Positions 27,308 through 35,772 of a DNA stretch of 57,574 nt are shown here, one piece after another (position 1 is the stretch's first letter; each line of letters starts with the position of its first letter). Under the pieces are notes generated by a model. It was not told the origin of the DNA. It ran no database searches and saw only the letters and a list, made by a program, of their open reading frames with translations. Both the position numbers and the translations under genes were made by a program. The DNA comes from Bradyrhizobium sp. 21 (GTDB taxonomy: Bacteria > Pseudomonadota > Alphaproteobacteria > Rhizobiales > Xanthobacteraceae): NCBI RefSeq assembly GCF_023073335.1, contig NZ_JADPJG010000031.1, positions 1 through 57,574 on the forward strand, given 5' to 3'.

Positions 27308-29173
27308 ATGAATGCGATACCCGACGATCTCCTGATCACCGCGGCCGACGAGGTTCGCATCCGCCAGGACCTGGTGCTGACGGCACTTGGTCGCCGCCCG
27401 GCCGATCGCTCCTTGCGGGTCGGCAGGTTGCTCGACGTACATAGCCGCACCTGGAGCGAGGATCAGGAGATCGTCTTCAAGGGCCGACGCATCGCCTGGG
27501 TCGGGCCGGCCGGCAGCTATCCCGGCGAAGTGCGCGAGCGCGTGCATCGGCCGGATCTTGCCGCCGTGCCAGGCTTCGGTGAAGTGCACAAGCATATCGA
27601 AAGCTCGCATCTGACGCCGGAATGGGAGGCGGCGCTGGTGCTGCCGCATGGCAATACCTGGACGTGCGAGGCGAGCCACGAATTCTCCAATGTCAACGGC
27701 GCACGCAATCTCGAATTCTGGTTCGAGGCACGCCGTCGCGGATCGCCGCTGAAAATCTTTCCGCAACCCGGATCTGCGGTGCCGCCCACGGCCTATGAGT
27801 GGGGCGGCGGCTGGTATGGTCACGACGAGCAGGCGAGCTTCATGCGCGAGAGCCTGATGGTCACCGGGCTCGACGAAGTCATGGACTGGCCGGCGGTCTG
27901 GAATCCCGACAATCCGTCTTACAAGCGACTATGGGGCATGATCGAGGCGACGTTCGCGGCCCGCGGGGTCGTCGAAGGCCATGCCTCCGGTCTGCGGGAC
28001 CTGCCATCCATCAACGCTTTTGCCGCGGCCGGGCTCGCCTCCGACCATGAGGTGCAGACGCCGGAGGAAACCTGGGACAAGCTCACCCGCGGCCTCTTCA
28101 TCGAGTTGCGCGTCTACGCCATGCCCGAGATCGTCGCCTGGCTGCTCGCCAAGGGTTTGCAGGACTGGTCGCAAATCGCCTTCACCACCGACGACCGCAG
28201 CGCCAGCCATACGCTCGAGCTCGGCGCCAGCGATCACAACGCGCGGGTCGCGATCGAAGCCGGTCTCGCGCCGGAAGTCGCGATCCAGTGCCTGACCATC
28301 AATCCCGCGCGGCACATGCGCATCACGCCGTTCGTCGGCAGCCTCGCCCCGGGGCGCTTTGGCGATGTCGTGCTGCTCTCTGATGTGGCCAAATTGACCA
28401 TCGCCGAGGTCTGGGCCGACGGCGCGCAGGTGTCCGAAGGCAAGCGCTATTTGGGCAAGGTCCCCGAAATCTCCTGGCCCGATTGGGCGACCAGGACGGT
28501 GAATATCAAGCGCGCGATCCAGCCGGACGACTTCGAGCTGCCGGCCGCACCCGGCCGCACCACGATGAAAGCCGCCGTGATCCGCCCGTTCCATTGGCAT
28601 CCGGAGTTCTACACCCTCGAATTGCCGGTGCGTGACGGCGCCGTGCAGCGCGATGAAGGCGAGGCCGTCACCAAGTTTGCCATCGTCGATCGCTTCTCCG
28701 GTGACGGCCGGGTTGCAAAAATGTTCTGGCGCGGCTGCGGACCGCGCACGCCGGACACCGCGGTCGCCTGCTCGGTCGCGCACGACAAGCACAACATCTG
28801 GGTGGTCGGCTCGTCGGACGCCGCGATGGCCAAGGCCGTGAACGCGCTGGTCGAGCTTCAAGGAGGCTGGGCGCTGGTGCGCGAAGGCGAGCTCGTCGCC
28901 ACCGTGCGGTTCGAGGTCGGCGGATTGATGAGCTGTCGATCGGCGCACGCGCTCGATGCCGAGATGCAGGCGCTCTATGCGGAGGGCCGCAAGGTGGACT
29001 GGATGTATGAGCCGACTTTCCGGCCGCGCTGGTATCCCGGATTTCCGGAGCGTCTGATGTTTGCGACGCTGACCTGCGCGCCCTGGAGCTGGGTGCTGGT
29101 TGCGCCCTGTGAGCAGGCGCCACTCGGATTCATCAACGTGCAGACGGGCGAAGCGCACCCGGTGGTCTGGTAG
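27308..29173 (+). CDS. ade: Adenine deaminase
   Basis: A 621-residue amidohydrolase of the Ade family, converting adenine to hypoxanthine and ammonia. It shows the metal-binding VPGFGEVHKHIESSHLTP region near residue 95, HGNTWTCEASHEFSNV near 120 and TDDRSASH near 300, followed by the C-terminal adenine deaminase domain with the GDGRVAKMFWRG segment. The length is near the family norm (570-620). GAGG precedes the ATG at 27308. Gaps of 13 bases on either side place it in an operon with tetR and a purine permease. Its product would feed the hydroxylase at 3209-6759. Confidence 0.88.
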   Translation: MNAIPDDLLITAADEVRIRQDLVLTALGRRPADRSLRVGRLLDVHSRTWSEDQEIVFKGRRIAWVGPAGSYPGEVRERVHRPDLAAVPGFGEVHKHIESSHLTPEWEAALVLPHGNTWTCEASHEFSNVNGARNLEFWFEARRRGSPLKIFPQPGSAVPPTAYEWGGGWYGHDEQASFMRESLMVTGLDEVMDWPAVWNPDNPSYKRLWGMIEATFAARGVVEGHASGLRDLPSINAFAAAGLASDHEVQTPEETWDKLTRGLFIELRVYAMPEIVAWLLAKGLQDWSQIAFTTDDRSASHTLELGASDHNARVAIEAGLAPEVAIQCLTINPARHMRITPFVGSLAPGRFGDVVLLSDVAKLTIAEVWADGAQVSEGKRYLGKVPEISWPDWATRTVNIKRAIQPDDFELPAAPGRTTMKAAVIRPFHWHPEFYTLELPVRDGAVQRDEGEAVTKFAIVDRFSGDGRVAKMFWRGCGPRTPDTAVACSVAHDKHNIWVVGSSDAAMAKAVNALVELQGGWALVREGELVATVRFEVGGLMSCRSAHALDAEMQALYAEGRKVDWMYEPTFRPRWYPGFPERLMFATLTCAPWSWVLVAPCEQAPLGFINVQTGEAHPVVW

Positions 29174-29186
29174 AGGAGCGACTGCG

Positions 29187-30596
29187 ATGAACGAGATGAC
29201 TCCGCCGCAGGCGGCGACCACCGAGGCTGCGTCAGGTCCCGCCGTGCAATCGAGCGCCGCTGGAGGCGCGCTCGACCGCATCTTCCGGCTCACCGACCGC
29301 GGCACGAGCGTTGGCCGCGAGGTGATGGCCGGTGCGACCACGTTCGCGGCGATGGCCTATATTATCGCAGTGAACCCGGCGATCATGTCCAATGCGGGAA
29401 TGGACCGTGCCGATCTCGTCAGCGCGACGGCGCTGGCCGCGATCTTCGGTTCTGTGATGATGGGGCTTTGGGCCAACCTGCCGCTCGCCGTTGCGCCCGC
29501 GATGGGCTCCAACGTCATCTTCACCTATGTGATCGTCAAGCAGATGGGCATGCCCTGGCAAGGGGCGCTCGCCATGGTCGCCTTTACGGGCGTGTTGTTC
29601 CTGATCCTCAGCCTGTCGAAGCTGCGCGAGCGTATCGCACGGGACGTTCCCGAAGCGTTGAAGATCGGCATCCAGGCCGCGGTCGGCACCCTGATCGTGT
29701 TCATCGCGCTGCGCGGTGCAGGCTTCGTGGTGCAGAACCCCTCGACCTATATCGCCATGGGATCGCTGCGCAGCCCGCCGGTGCTGCTGACGCTTGCAGG
29801 TCTGCTGCTCACGCCGGTCCTGGTGGCGCGGCGTATTCCCGGCGGACTGATCCTGTCGATCGCCGTGCTGACCTTGATCGGCTTCTTCGTTCCCGGCGCT
29901 AACGGCAAAATGGTGACCTCGGTGCCGTCGGCGATCCTGTCATGGCCGCGCTGGCCCACCAGCACCTTTATGGCACTCGACGTCGGCTACCTCGTCAGTC
30001 ACTTTGTCGTGGCGTTGCCGCTGCTGTTCTACTTCCTGTGTGCCGAGTTCTTCTCGACCTTGGGAACGCTGATCGGGGTGACCGGTGCCGCCAATCTGCG
30101 CCGCCCGGATGGCTCGATCCCGAATGCCACCGCCGCCTTCGCCACCGATGCGACGGCGTCCATCGTCGGCCCGCTGCTCGGCACATCGGTGGTGACGGCC
30201 TATATCGAGTCGATCACCGGCGTGCAGGCCGGGGGACGCACCGGCCTGACATCGCTGACGGTCGCGGCATTCTTCTGCCTCGCCTTGTTCTTCTGGCCCG
30301 TCTTCGTCATCATTCCACCGCAAGCAACCGCACCCGCGTTGGTGCTCGTCGGCGTGCTGATGATGCAGGGCCTCGCGCGCATCGACATGAACGATCTGGT
30401 CAACGCCGTGCCCATCGTGCTGACGCTGCTGGTCACTGTGCTGACCAACAATCTCATCAACGGAATGGCGCTGGGGACGCTGAGCTATATCGCACTGGAG
30501 GTCGCGATGGGCCGGCGGACGCGGATTCCCGCGATGGTCTGGGGTCTCGGGGTGGTGTTCATCGCTTATGCGGCCGTGACCGCGCAGATCTTTTGA
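29187..30596 (+). CDS. AzgA-type NCS2 purine permease
   Basis: A 469-residue permease with about 12 to 14 hydrophobic segments. The TFAAMAYIIAVNP opening near residue 50, PLAVAPAMGSNVIF near 105 and the GTSVVTAYIESITGVQAGGRTGL segment near 330 are diagnostic of the AzgA/GhxP branch, which transports hypoxanthine, guanine and adenine by proton symport. GAGGAG precedes the ATG. It is the last gene of the tetR-ade-permease operon and would supply adenine to the deaminase encoded just before it. Confidence 0.9.
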   Translation: MNEMTPPQAATTEAASGPAVQSSAAGGALDRIFRLTDRGTSVGREVMAGATTFAAMAYIIAVNPAIMSNAGMDRADLVSATALAAIFGSVMMGLWANLPLAVAPAMGSNVIFTYVIVKQMGMPWQGALAMVAFTGVLFLILSLSKLRERIARDVPEALKIGIQAAVGTLIVFIALRGAGFVVQNPSTYIAMGSLRSPPVLLTLAGLLLTPVLVARRIPGGLILSIAVLTLIGFFVPGANGKMVTSVPSAILSWPRWPTSTFMALDVGYLVSHFVVALPLLFYFLCAEFFSTLGTLIGVTGAANLRRPDGSIPNATAAFATDATASIVGPLLGTSVVTAYIESITGVQAGGRTGLTSLTVAAFFCLALFFWPVFVIIPPQATAPALVLVGVLMMQGLARIDMNDLVNAVPIVLTLLVTVLTNNLINGMALGTLSYIALEVAMGRRTRIPAMVWGLGVVFIAYAAVTAQIF

Positions 30597-30619
30597 GATG
30601 TCCGGATGGCGCGAAAAGC

Positions 30620-30841
30620 CTAGGCCACCAGGTCAAGGAGGCGGCAGGATCCGCGCACCAGCACCTTGCGCCCTGTAGACGTCATCGCGGGAACGCCGTC
30701 CTTGATCACGACAAGGCCGAGCTTGACGAGGTCTTGGACGACGTAGGTCTTCGTGAGGCGACCGCGCGAGCCGGGATTGCGAAGCGCTTTCAGAACCTCC
30801 CACTGGTCCGTCGAGAGATCGAAGTCGAAGTCGTCGTTCAT
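30620..30841 (-). CDS. Small acidic winged-helix-like protein, unknown
   Basis: A 73-residue protein with an acidic N-terminus (four Asp in the first eight residues) and a helix-turn-helix-like arrangement: STDQWEVLKAL, LTKTYVVQDLVKLGLV and a beta-wing-like IKDGVPAMTSTG. This pattern resembles a minimal winged-helix domain, but the assignment is only structural intuition. A GAGG ribosome site lies at normal distance from the ATG at 30841. It is convergent with the permease gene. Confidence 0.6.
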   Translation of the reverse strand: MNDDFDFDLSTDQWEVLKALRNPGSRGRLTKTYVVQDLVKLGLVVIKDGVPAMTSTGRKVLVRGSCRLLDLVA

Positions 30842-30923
30842 GTTGCCTCAAGCAATGGTCCGTTCGCGCCCCTGTTAGCGGCGCCCCATGAAAATCATGC
30901 GACTATAATGAGTCGGGAATTCG

Positions 30924-31373
30924 GTGAGCTGTCTAGAACGTCTCTTCACAAATTGCCGCAGATCGTTGCGTCACAACGGTCAAGATCATTTACAGCCGAA
31001 TATCGTCCCGGATCTCGGATCACTAATTGATGATCTGCGCTTGATTGTGCGGCGCGAGCTACTGCAGCGCACGGGAAGCGTCGCTGTCCCATTCTGGGTC
31101 GCGATGTGCATCGAAATCATGAGGCGAGAGGCTTGGAACTCTGCTACGCTGATTCGCGGGATTGGCTTCACACAACAGGAGTGTGAGTGCATGAACAGGC
31201 TGGTGGAAATTCGCAAACAGGAATTTCTGTGCCGTGAGCGCGCCGCGCTGGATTCGGAGCGCCGGATGTTCTGGCTCGCGCAGGCCCAGGAATGGGAACA
31301 GCGCGCGCTCGACGAAATCGCGTATCACTTCGGGGAGTGCAATCTGGTCCGGGCCGAACTGACCGCCGCCTGA
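30924..31373 (+). CDS. Hypothetical protein, start uncertain
   Basis: An open frame of 149 residues from GTG 30924 that ends 17 bases before the convergent VWA gene stop. The C-terminal half (from about residue 85) is strongly helical and charged, with codon use like neighbouring genes. The first 30 residues are Cys/Arg-rich and look less like coding sequence, so the real start may lie downstream, for instance near residues 62-66. TATAAT appears at 30904-30909. No family recognised. Confidence 0.4.
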   Translation: MSCLERLFTNCRRSLRHNGQDHLQPNIVPDLGSLIDDLRLIVRRELLQRTGSVAVPFWVAMCIEIMRREAWNSATLIRGIGFTQQECECMNRLVEIRKQEFLCRERAALDSERRMFWLAQAQEWEQRALDEIAYHFGECNLVRAELTAA

Positions 31374-31389
31374 CGCGAGCCGTCGCCGC

Positions 31390-32766
31390 TTACTGGTAAG
31401 TCGCCACGATATCGGACACCGCGCGCTCGAGTTGCTGGGCGGTGGCGCATTGGCGCACGATGCTGCAAAAGGTCGCGTAGCGTGGCATTTCCGAGTCGCC
31501 AAAACCCCAGGCGAGCCGTCCCTCGGGATTGAGCCACACCAGACGCTTCGAACGTTCGGAGATGCGGCGCAGGATGTCGGCGCGAGGATCGAGATTGTTG
31601 CTGCGGGCATCGCCGAGCACGATCACCGTGGTCCGCGGTGTCAGCGTGCTCATAAACTCTTTCTCGAAATCGACCAGCGACGAGCCGTAATCGGAGGAGC
31701 CGAAGCCGACCTTGGACATGATCTCGGCCATCGCCTCTTCCGGCGATTTCGATTCCAGAATGTCGCTGACGTCGATCAAATGCGAAGAGAAGGCAAAGGA
31801 GCTGACGTCGTCGACCACCTCGTGCAGCGAATGGATCAGGAGCAGGAAAAAATCGGAGACTTGCGCGACTGAGCCGGAGACGTCGCAGAGGGCCACAATC
31901 TTCGGCCGGTCGCGGTGCTTGCGCTTCCATGCGGTGAGGAACGGCACGCCGCCCCAGGCGGCGTTGCGGCGCAGCGTGCGGCGAACGTCGAGATGACCGC
32001 GGCGCTGGCGCTTGCGTGGTTTCGAATAGCGCTCGCGCAGGCGCCGCGCGATCTGACGGATCAAAGCGCGCATCTCCGCGACCTGGCGCCGCTCGATGCG
32101 GGCAAGCGGCGCGTTGCGCAGAATCTCGTTGCGGAGGTTCTCAGCCTCTTCGCGGGCGTAGAGCGCAAGCCCCTGCGCGACGGTGTCGCGCACCGCCTCG
32201 CGGAAGGCATCGAGCGCGGTGCGAAGCCGCTCGGCCAGGGCCGGGTTGGTCGCTGTCAACTCGTCCAGATCGTCGCGCAGCCGCTGGAGTCCCATGGCAT
32301 CGAGGATGCGGCTGGAGAAGATGCCGCGCTGGGTGGAGTAGCGGATGTCGGACAGGGAGGCCGCACCTGAGGCGCTGGCGATCGCGGCTGCGATCGCGTT
32401 GCGATCCTGCGACAACAGCATCTGCGCCAGCGGGCCCAATCCCTCGGGAGGCTGACCTTCGCCCGCTTCGCTGGCCGAACTGGAGGAGGGCGACCGATCC
32501 GTACCTTGCGAACCGTCCTCCCTGTCGACCTCGGGCTGATCCGGCCGCGGCTCCGGCTGGCTGAAGAACAGATCAAAACAGTCACCGAGCGCGAGCTTTT
32601 CATCCTGCGACTTGGCGAGCGTCAGAAGCAGCGCATCGCGCAGGATGGTTCGGTCGGACACGCCGACCTGCGCGACGGCACGCATCGCATCGATGCTTTC
32701 GGCAGGCGAGACATGGACGCCGGCGCCGCGTGCCGCACGGAAGAAACGATGAATATTCTCGCGCAT
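31390..32766 (-). CDS. VWA domain protein (CoxE-like)
   Basis: A protein of about 458 residues. The N-terminal half is helical with an Asp/Glu/Ser-rich linker (near residues 80-110). The C-terminal half is a von Willebrand factor A domain with the MIDAS motif CDVSGS (DxSxS) near residue 290 and a later VLGDARSNN segment. It pairs with the MoxR ATPase gene just upstream, as is common: MoxR/VWA pairs insert metals or remodel cofactor enzymes, for example CO dehydrogenase. The ATG at 32766 is used; a TTG at 32775 overlapping the moxR stop is the alternative. Confidence 0.85.
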   Translation of the reverse strand: MRENIHRFFRAARGAGVHVSPAESIDAMRAVAQVGVSDRTILRDALLLTLAKSQDEKLALGDCFDLFFSQPEPRPDQPEVDREDGSQGTDRSPSSSSASEAGEGQPPEGLGPLAQMLLSQDRNAIAAAIASASGAASLSDIRYSTQRGIFSSRILDAMGLQRLRDDLDELTATNPALAERLRTALDAFREAVRDTVAQGLALYAREEAENLRNEILRNAPLARIERRQVAEMRALIRQIARRLRERYSKPRKRQRRGHLDVRRTLRRNAAWGGVPFLTAWKRKHRDRPKIVALCDVSGSVAQVSDFFLLLIHSLHEVVDDVSSFAFSSHLIDVSDILESKSPEEAMAEIMSKVGFGSSDYGSSLVDFEKEFMSTLTPRTTVIVLGDARSNNLDPRADILRRISERSKRLVWLNPEGRLAWGFGDSEMPRYATFCSIVRQCATAQQLERAVSDIVATYQ

Positions 32767-32771
32767 CGGCG

Positions 32772-33719
32772 TCAACCGAAGACGTTGGATCGTGCTGCCT
32801 TGGCAATGAAGGTCGTAATCTGAGGCTGAGCCGCCTCGATGTCGGCCTCGTATTTCAGGAGCACGTTGAGCGTGTCCTTGACGATGTCAGTGTCGAGCTC
32901 GGAAGCCTGCAGCAGCACCAGCACGCGCGCCCAGTCGATGGTCTCACTGACCGAGGGCAGCTTCTTGAGGTCGAGCGAGCGGATTTCGTGGATGAAGCCG
33001 ACCATCTGCCGCCGCAGCGTCTGCGAGATGTTGGGGACGCGGCTCTCGACGATGCGCTCCTCGAGCCGCTGCTCGGGGAAGCCGATATGCAGATGCAGGC
33101 AGCGCCGCTTCAAGGCGTCGCCGAGATCGCGCTCGCTGTTGGAGGTGAGGATCACCGTCGGCGGCGTGATCGCAGAGACGGTGCCGAGTTCGGGGATCGT
33201 GACCTGGAAGTCGGAGAGTATTTCCAGCAGCAGCGATTCGAATTCCGCGTCCGACTTGTCGATCTCGTCGATCAGCAGCACGCAGCCGCCCGGATGCTCC
33301 AGCGCTTGCAGCAGCGGCCGCGGCTCGACGAATTCCTTGGAGAAGAACACGTCGCCGAAATCGTGGAGCTGGTCGAGTGCCGCATCCAGCGTCTGCGCAC
33401 CGCCGAGGACTTCGCCGAGCTTGTCCTTCAGGATCTGGGTGTAAAGAAGCTGCTTGGCGTATTTCCACTCGTAGAGCGCCTTGGCCTCGTCGAGGCCTTC
33501 ATAGCATTGCAGGCGGATCATCTTCATGCCGCGCCAAGCCGCGATCGCCTTGGCGAGTTCGGTCTTGCCGACGCCCGCGGGGCCCTCGACCAGAATCGGC
33601 TTCTCGATCTGTTGCGACAAATAGACGGCCGTCGCGATCTGCCGGCTCGCGATATAGCCTTGCGCGGCGAGGCCGCTCTCCACTGCCTCGATCGCTGTCG
33701 AGGGCTTCTGTTCAGCCAC
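32772..33719 (-). CDS. MoxR-family AAA+ ATPase
   Basis: A 315-residue ATPase with Walker A EGPAGVGKTE near residue 40, Walker B CVLLIDEIDKSD near 125 and a sensor-1 TSN near 165. The GTG at 33719 was chosen because GGGAG lies upstream and the protein then has normal MoxR length; the frame extends about 70 codons upstream without domain similarity. It is translationally coupled to the VWA protein gene. MoxR proteins act as chaperones for maturation of metalloenzymes or complexes. The molybdenum hydroxylase of this window could be a client, but that is speculation given the 27 kb separation. Confidence 0.88.
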   Translation of the reverse strand: MAEQKPSTAIEAVESGLAAQGYIASRQIATAVYLSQQIEKPILVEGPAGVGKTELAKAIAAWRGMKMIRLQCYEGLDEAKALYEWKYAKQLLYTQILKDKLGEVLGGAQTLDAALDQLHDFGDVFFSKEFVEPRPLLQALEHPGGCVLLIDEIDKSDAEFESLLLEILSDFQVTIPELGTVSAITPPTVILTSNSERDLGDALKRRCLHLHIGFPEQRLEERIVESRVPNISQTLRRQMVGFIHEIRSLDLKKLPSVSETIDWARVLVLLQASELDTDIVKDTLNVLLKYEADIEAAQPQITTFIAKAARSNVFG

Positions 33720-33862
33720 GAATGGGCGCTCCCAAAGGTCTTGCTTGAGCTTGTTCTGCCTGCGTTCACGGCAAAGAACAAGCCTCGTTTGGGAAGGACC
33801 AGACCCGCGCGAGCGGCCGTTTTTCCGCTTAGCGCAATACTTGCGGTTGGTCGACCGTGCGA

Positions 33863-34063
33863 TCAGTGCCGCAGCAGCTCCGGCTTGCGGATGGTCTGTC
33901 TGACCTCGGCGCCGCAATCGGCGCATTCATAGACGAAGTCGATCTTGGCAAGGCTCCAATGCGGTTCGACCTCGCGCACATACATCGGCAGGAACCCCAT
34001 GCACGCGGGGCAAATCACAGGCGCGATCTCGATATCCTGATGATGCTGTACATAAGCTGGCAT
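33863..34063 (-). CDS. Small zinc-ribbon protein
   Basis: A 66-residue protein with two CxxC pairs (CPAC near residue 18 and CADC near 47), the arrangement of a zinc ribbon. GGAGA precedes the ATG at 34063. No partner is evident; it lies between the moxR operon and the divergent quinone oxidoreductase gene. Function unknown. Confidence 0.72.
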   Translation of the reverse strand: MPAYVQHHQDIEIAPVICPACMGFLPMYVREVEPHWSLAKIDFVYECADCGAEVRQTIRKPELLRH

Positions 34064-34190
34064 CTCGGCTCTCCTTCGCAGGCGACCACCAAACCCCGCG
34101 CAAAGGCTACTGCCGGTCGGCCCAAGACCGACATCAACTCTTTCGAACAGAGATGGAACGGCGGAGGTTTGTCGTTCGCTGTGACATTCT

Positions 34191-34214
34191 TGTTACGTCT
34201 TCCATACTGTAACA
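34191..34214. promoter_or_regulatory. Candidate operator TGTTAC-N12-GTAACA upstream of qor
   Basis: An exact inverted repeat, TGTTAC (34191-34196) and GTAACA (34209-34214), lies about 75 bases before the quinone oxidoreductase start codon. Half-site size and spacing are typical for a dimeric repressor or activator. Confidence 0.5.
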
Positions 34215-34289
34215 GGCGGACCAACTGCCTATTTCAAAAGGCCCATCCGGTCTTCGGACTTTTACCTCAACGATAAGGGAGCAACGCCC

Positions 34290-35264
34290 ATGACGCATGC
34301 CATTCGCTTTCACCAGACTGGTGGTCCGGAAGTCCTGGTCTGGGAGGAGGTCAGTGTCGGCAAGCCCGGACCGGGCGAGGCGCGAATCCGTCACACCGCC
34401 GTCGGTCTCAACTTCGTCGACATCTACAATCGCTCTGGCGTCTATCCTGCCCAATTGCCGAGCGGTCTCGGCAGCGAGGCGGCCGGAATTATCGAGGAAG
34501 TCGGGCCCGGTGTCACCGATCTGAAGCCGGGCGATCGCGTCGCCTATGGCGCCTCGCCGCTCGGAGCCTATTCCGAAGCGCGACTGATCCCGGCGGACCG
34601 GCTATTGAAGCTGCCCGACGGTGTCGACGACAAGACCGCGGCGGCGATGATGCTGAAGGGGCTCACCACGCAATATCTGATCCGGCAGACCTATCGCGTG
34701 AAGGCCGGCGACACCATCCTGCTCCATGCGGCCGCCGGGGGCGTTGGCCTGATCCTGAGTCAGTGGGCGAAACATCTCGGCGCGACCGTGATCGGCACCG
34801 TCAGCAACGAGGAGAAAGCCAAGCTCGCCAAGGCGCATGGCTGCGACCACGTCATCATCTACACGCGCGAGGATTTCGTGAAGCGCGTCGACGAGATCAC
34901 CGGCGGCAAGAAGGTGCCGGTGGTCTATGATTCCGTGGGCAAGGACACGTTCCTGAAGTCGCTCGACTGCCTCGCGCCGCTCGGCGTCGCCGCGCTGTTC
35001 GGCGCGTCCTCCGGCGCCGTCGAGCCGCTCAATCTCGGCTTGCTCGCGCAGAAGGGCTCGCTCTACGTCACCCGGCCGACGCTGTTCACCTACGCCGCCA
35101 AGCGTGAAAGCCTGGTCGCGATGGCGGGCGAGCTGTTCGACGTCGTCAAGTCCGGCGCGGTCAAGATCGAGGTGCACCAGACCTATCCACTGAAGGACGC
35201 CGCCAAGGCGCATGCCGATCTCGCCGCGCGCAAGACCACCGGATCGACCGTCCTCACGGTGTGA
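34290..35264 (+). CDS. qor: NADPH:quinone oxidoreductase (zeta-crystallin type)
   Basis: A 324-residue zinc-independent medium-chain dehydrogenase/reductase. It has the N-terminal GroES-like domain (VGLNFVDIYNRSG near residue 45) and a nucleotide-binding HAAAGGVGLILSQWAK motif near 150, both diagnostic of the Qor group; it lacks zinc ligands. It reduces quinones with NADPH in the cytoplasm. AAGGGAG precedes the ATG at 34290. An inverted repeat upstream (34191-34214) suggests regulation by a dedicated factor, which is not encoded here. Confidence 0.92.
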   Translation: MTHAIRFHQTGGPEVLVWEEVSVGKPGPGEARIRHTAVGLNFVDIYNRSGVYPAQLPSGLGSEAAGIIEEVGPGVTDLKPGDRVAYGASPLGAYSEARLIPADRLLKLPDGVDDKTAAAMMLKGLTTQYLIRQTYRVKAGDTILLHAAAGGVGLILSQWAKHLGATVIGTVSNEEKAKLAKAHGCDHVIIYTREDFVKRVDEITGGKKVPVVYDSVGKDTFLKSLDCLAPLGVAALFGASSGAVEPLNLGLLAQKGSLYVTRPTLFTYAAKRESLVAMAGELFDVVKSGAVKIEVHQTYPLKDAAKAHADLAARKTTGSTVLTV

Positions 35265-35290
35265 TCTCGGACCGGGCTGTGGCGCAGGCC

Positions 35291-35393
35291 TGCCAGAGCG
35301 TTTTCAAGCGAAGTGGATACGGTTCGCGTAAAGAAAACGGGTCAAAACGAGAATCTAGAACCCAGTTCCGACTCCATCGGAACTGGGTTCTAG
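35291..35393. repeat. Dispersed repeat ending in a perfect 17-base hairpin
   Basis: The stretch starting GCGTTTTCAAGCGAAGTGG near 35300 resembles a repeat I recall as abundant between Bradyrhizobium and Rhodopseudomonas genes. It ends in a perfect hairpin with arms 35355-35371 and 35377-35393 and a 5-base loop. It sits between the convergent qor and 91-residue protein genes and may act as a bidirectional terminator. Confidence 0.8.
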
Positions 35394-35400
35394 GCCTGCG

Positions 35401-35676
35401 TCACGTCCGCTCGTGCTTGCACAGATCACGGACGTGATCGAGCCGGATCGCCTGGAGGTCGACGTCTTCGGGCGGGATCCGGGGCAGGGCAGCCTCAGCG
35501 AGGATCGCCTCGGTCACGTCTTCGACCGAATTCTCCACGATTTCCTGGATGAACGAGATGTTTCGATATTCACCTGACGCGACGCGGGAGATGACCTCGC
35601 GCCGGGTGATTTCAGGGTCGACGACCGCCTCGCGGCCGCGCCGCCCATAGTCGATCATCACGACGAAATACTGCAT
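35401..35676 (-). CDS. Hypothetical 91-residue protein under repressor control
   Basis: A 91-residue acidic protein with no recognised domain. It begins MQYFVVMIDYGRRG, a beta-strand-like opening, followed by helical and acidic segments. It is the gene downstream of the S24 repressor, on the same strand. Its promoter appears to contain TTGACT and AATACT boxes spaced 17 bases, with a perfect operator-like repeat (35721-35735) in the spacer, so it is probably repressed by the neighbouring regulator. The function is unknown; its position in the module suggests a role in the repressor-controlled response. Confidence 0.72.
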   Translation of the reverse strand: MQYFVVMIDYGRRGREAVVDPEITRREVISRVASGEYRNISFIQEIVENSVEDVTEAILAEAALPRIPPEDVDLQAIRLDHVRDLCKHERT

Positions 35677-35720
35677 GAAACGATCCTGCCGTTCCCCGAC
35701 GGTCGGGCACGGCAGAGTAT

Positions 35721-35735
35721 TTCCGAAAAACGGAA
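35721..35735. promoter_or_regulatory. Operator-like repeat TTCCG-AAAAA-CGGAA
   Basis: A perfect inverted repeat (TTCCG, A5, CGGAA) between the -35-like TTGACT and -10-like AATACT of the minus-strand 91-residue gene. It matches three other copies around the S24 repressor gene. Confidence 0.7.
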
Positions 35736-35751
35736 TTAAGTCAAGCTGTAC

Positions 35752-35766
35752 TTCGAAAAACCGGAA
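35752..35766. promoter_or_regulatory. Second operator-like repeat TTCGAAAAACCGGAA
   Basis: A variant of the same 15-base repeat, centred 31 bases from the copy at 35721-35735 (about three helical turns), just upstream of the -35-like box. The pair would allow cooperative dimer binding. Confidence 0.55.
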
Positions 35767-35772
35767 GTTAGC

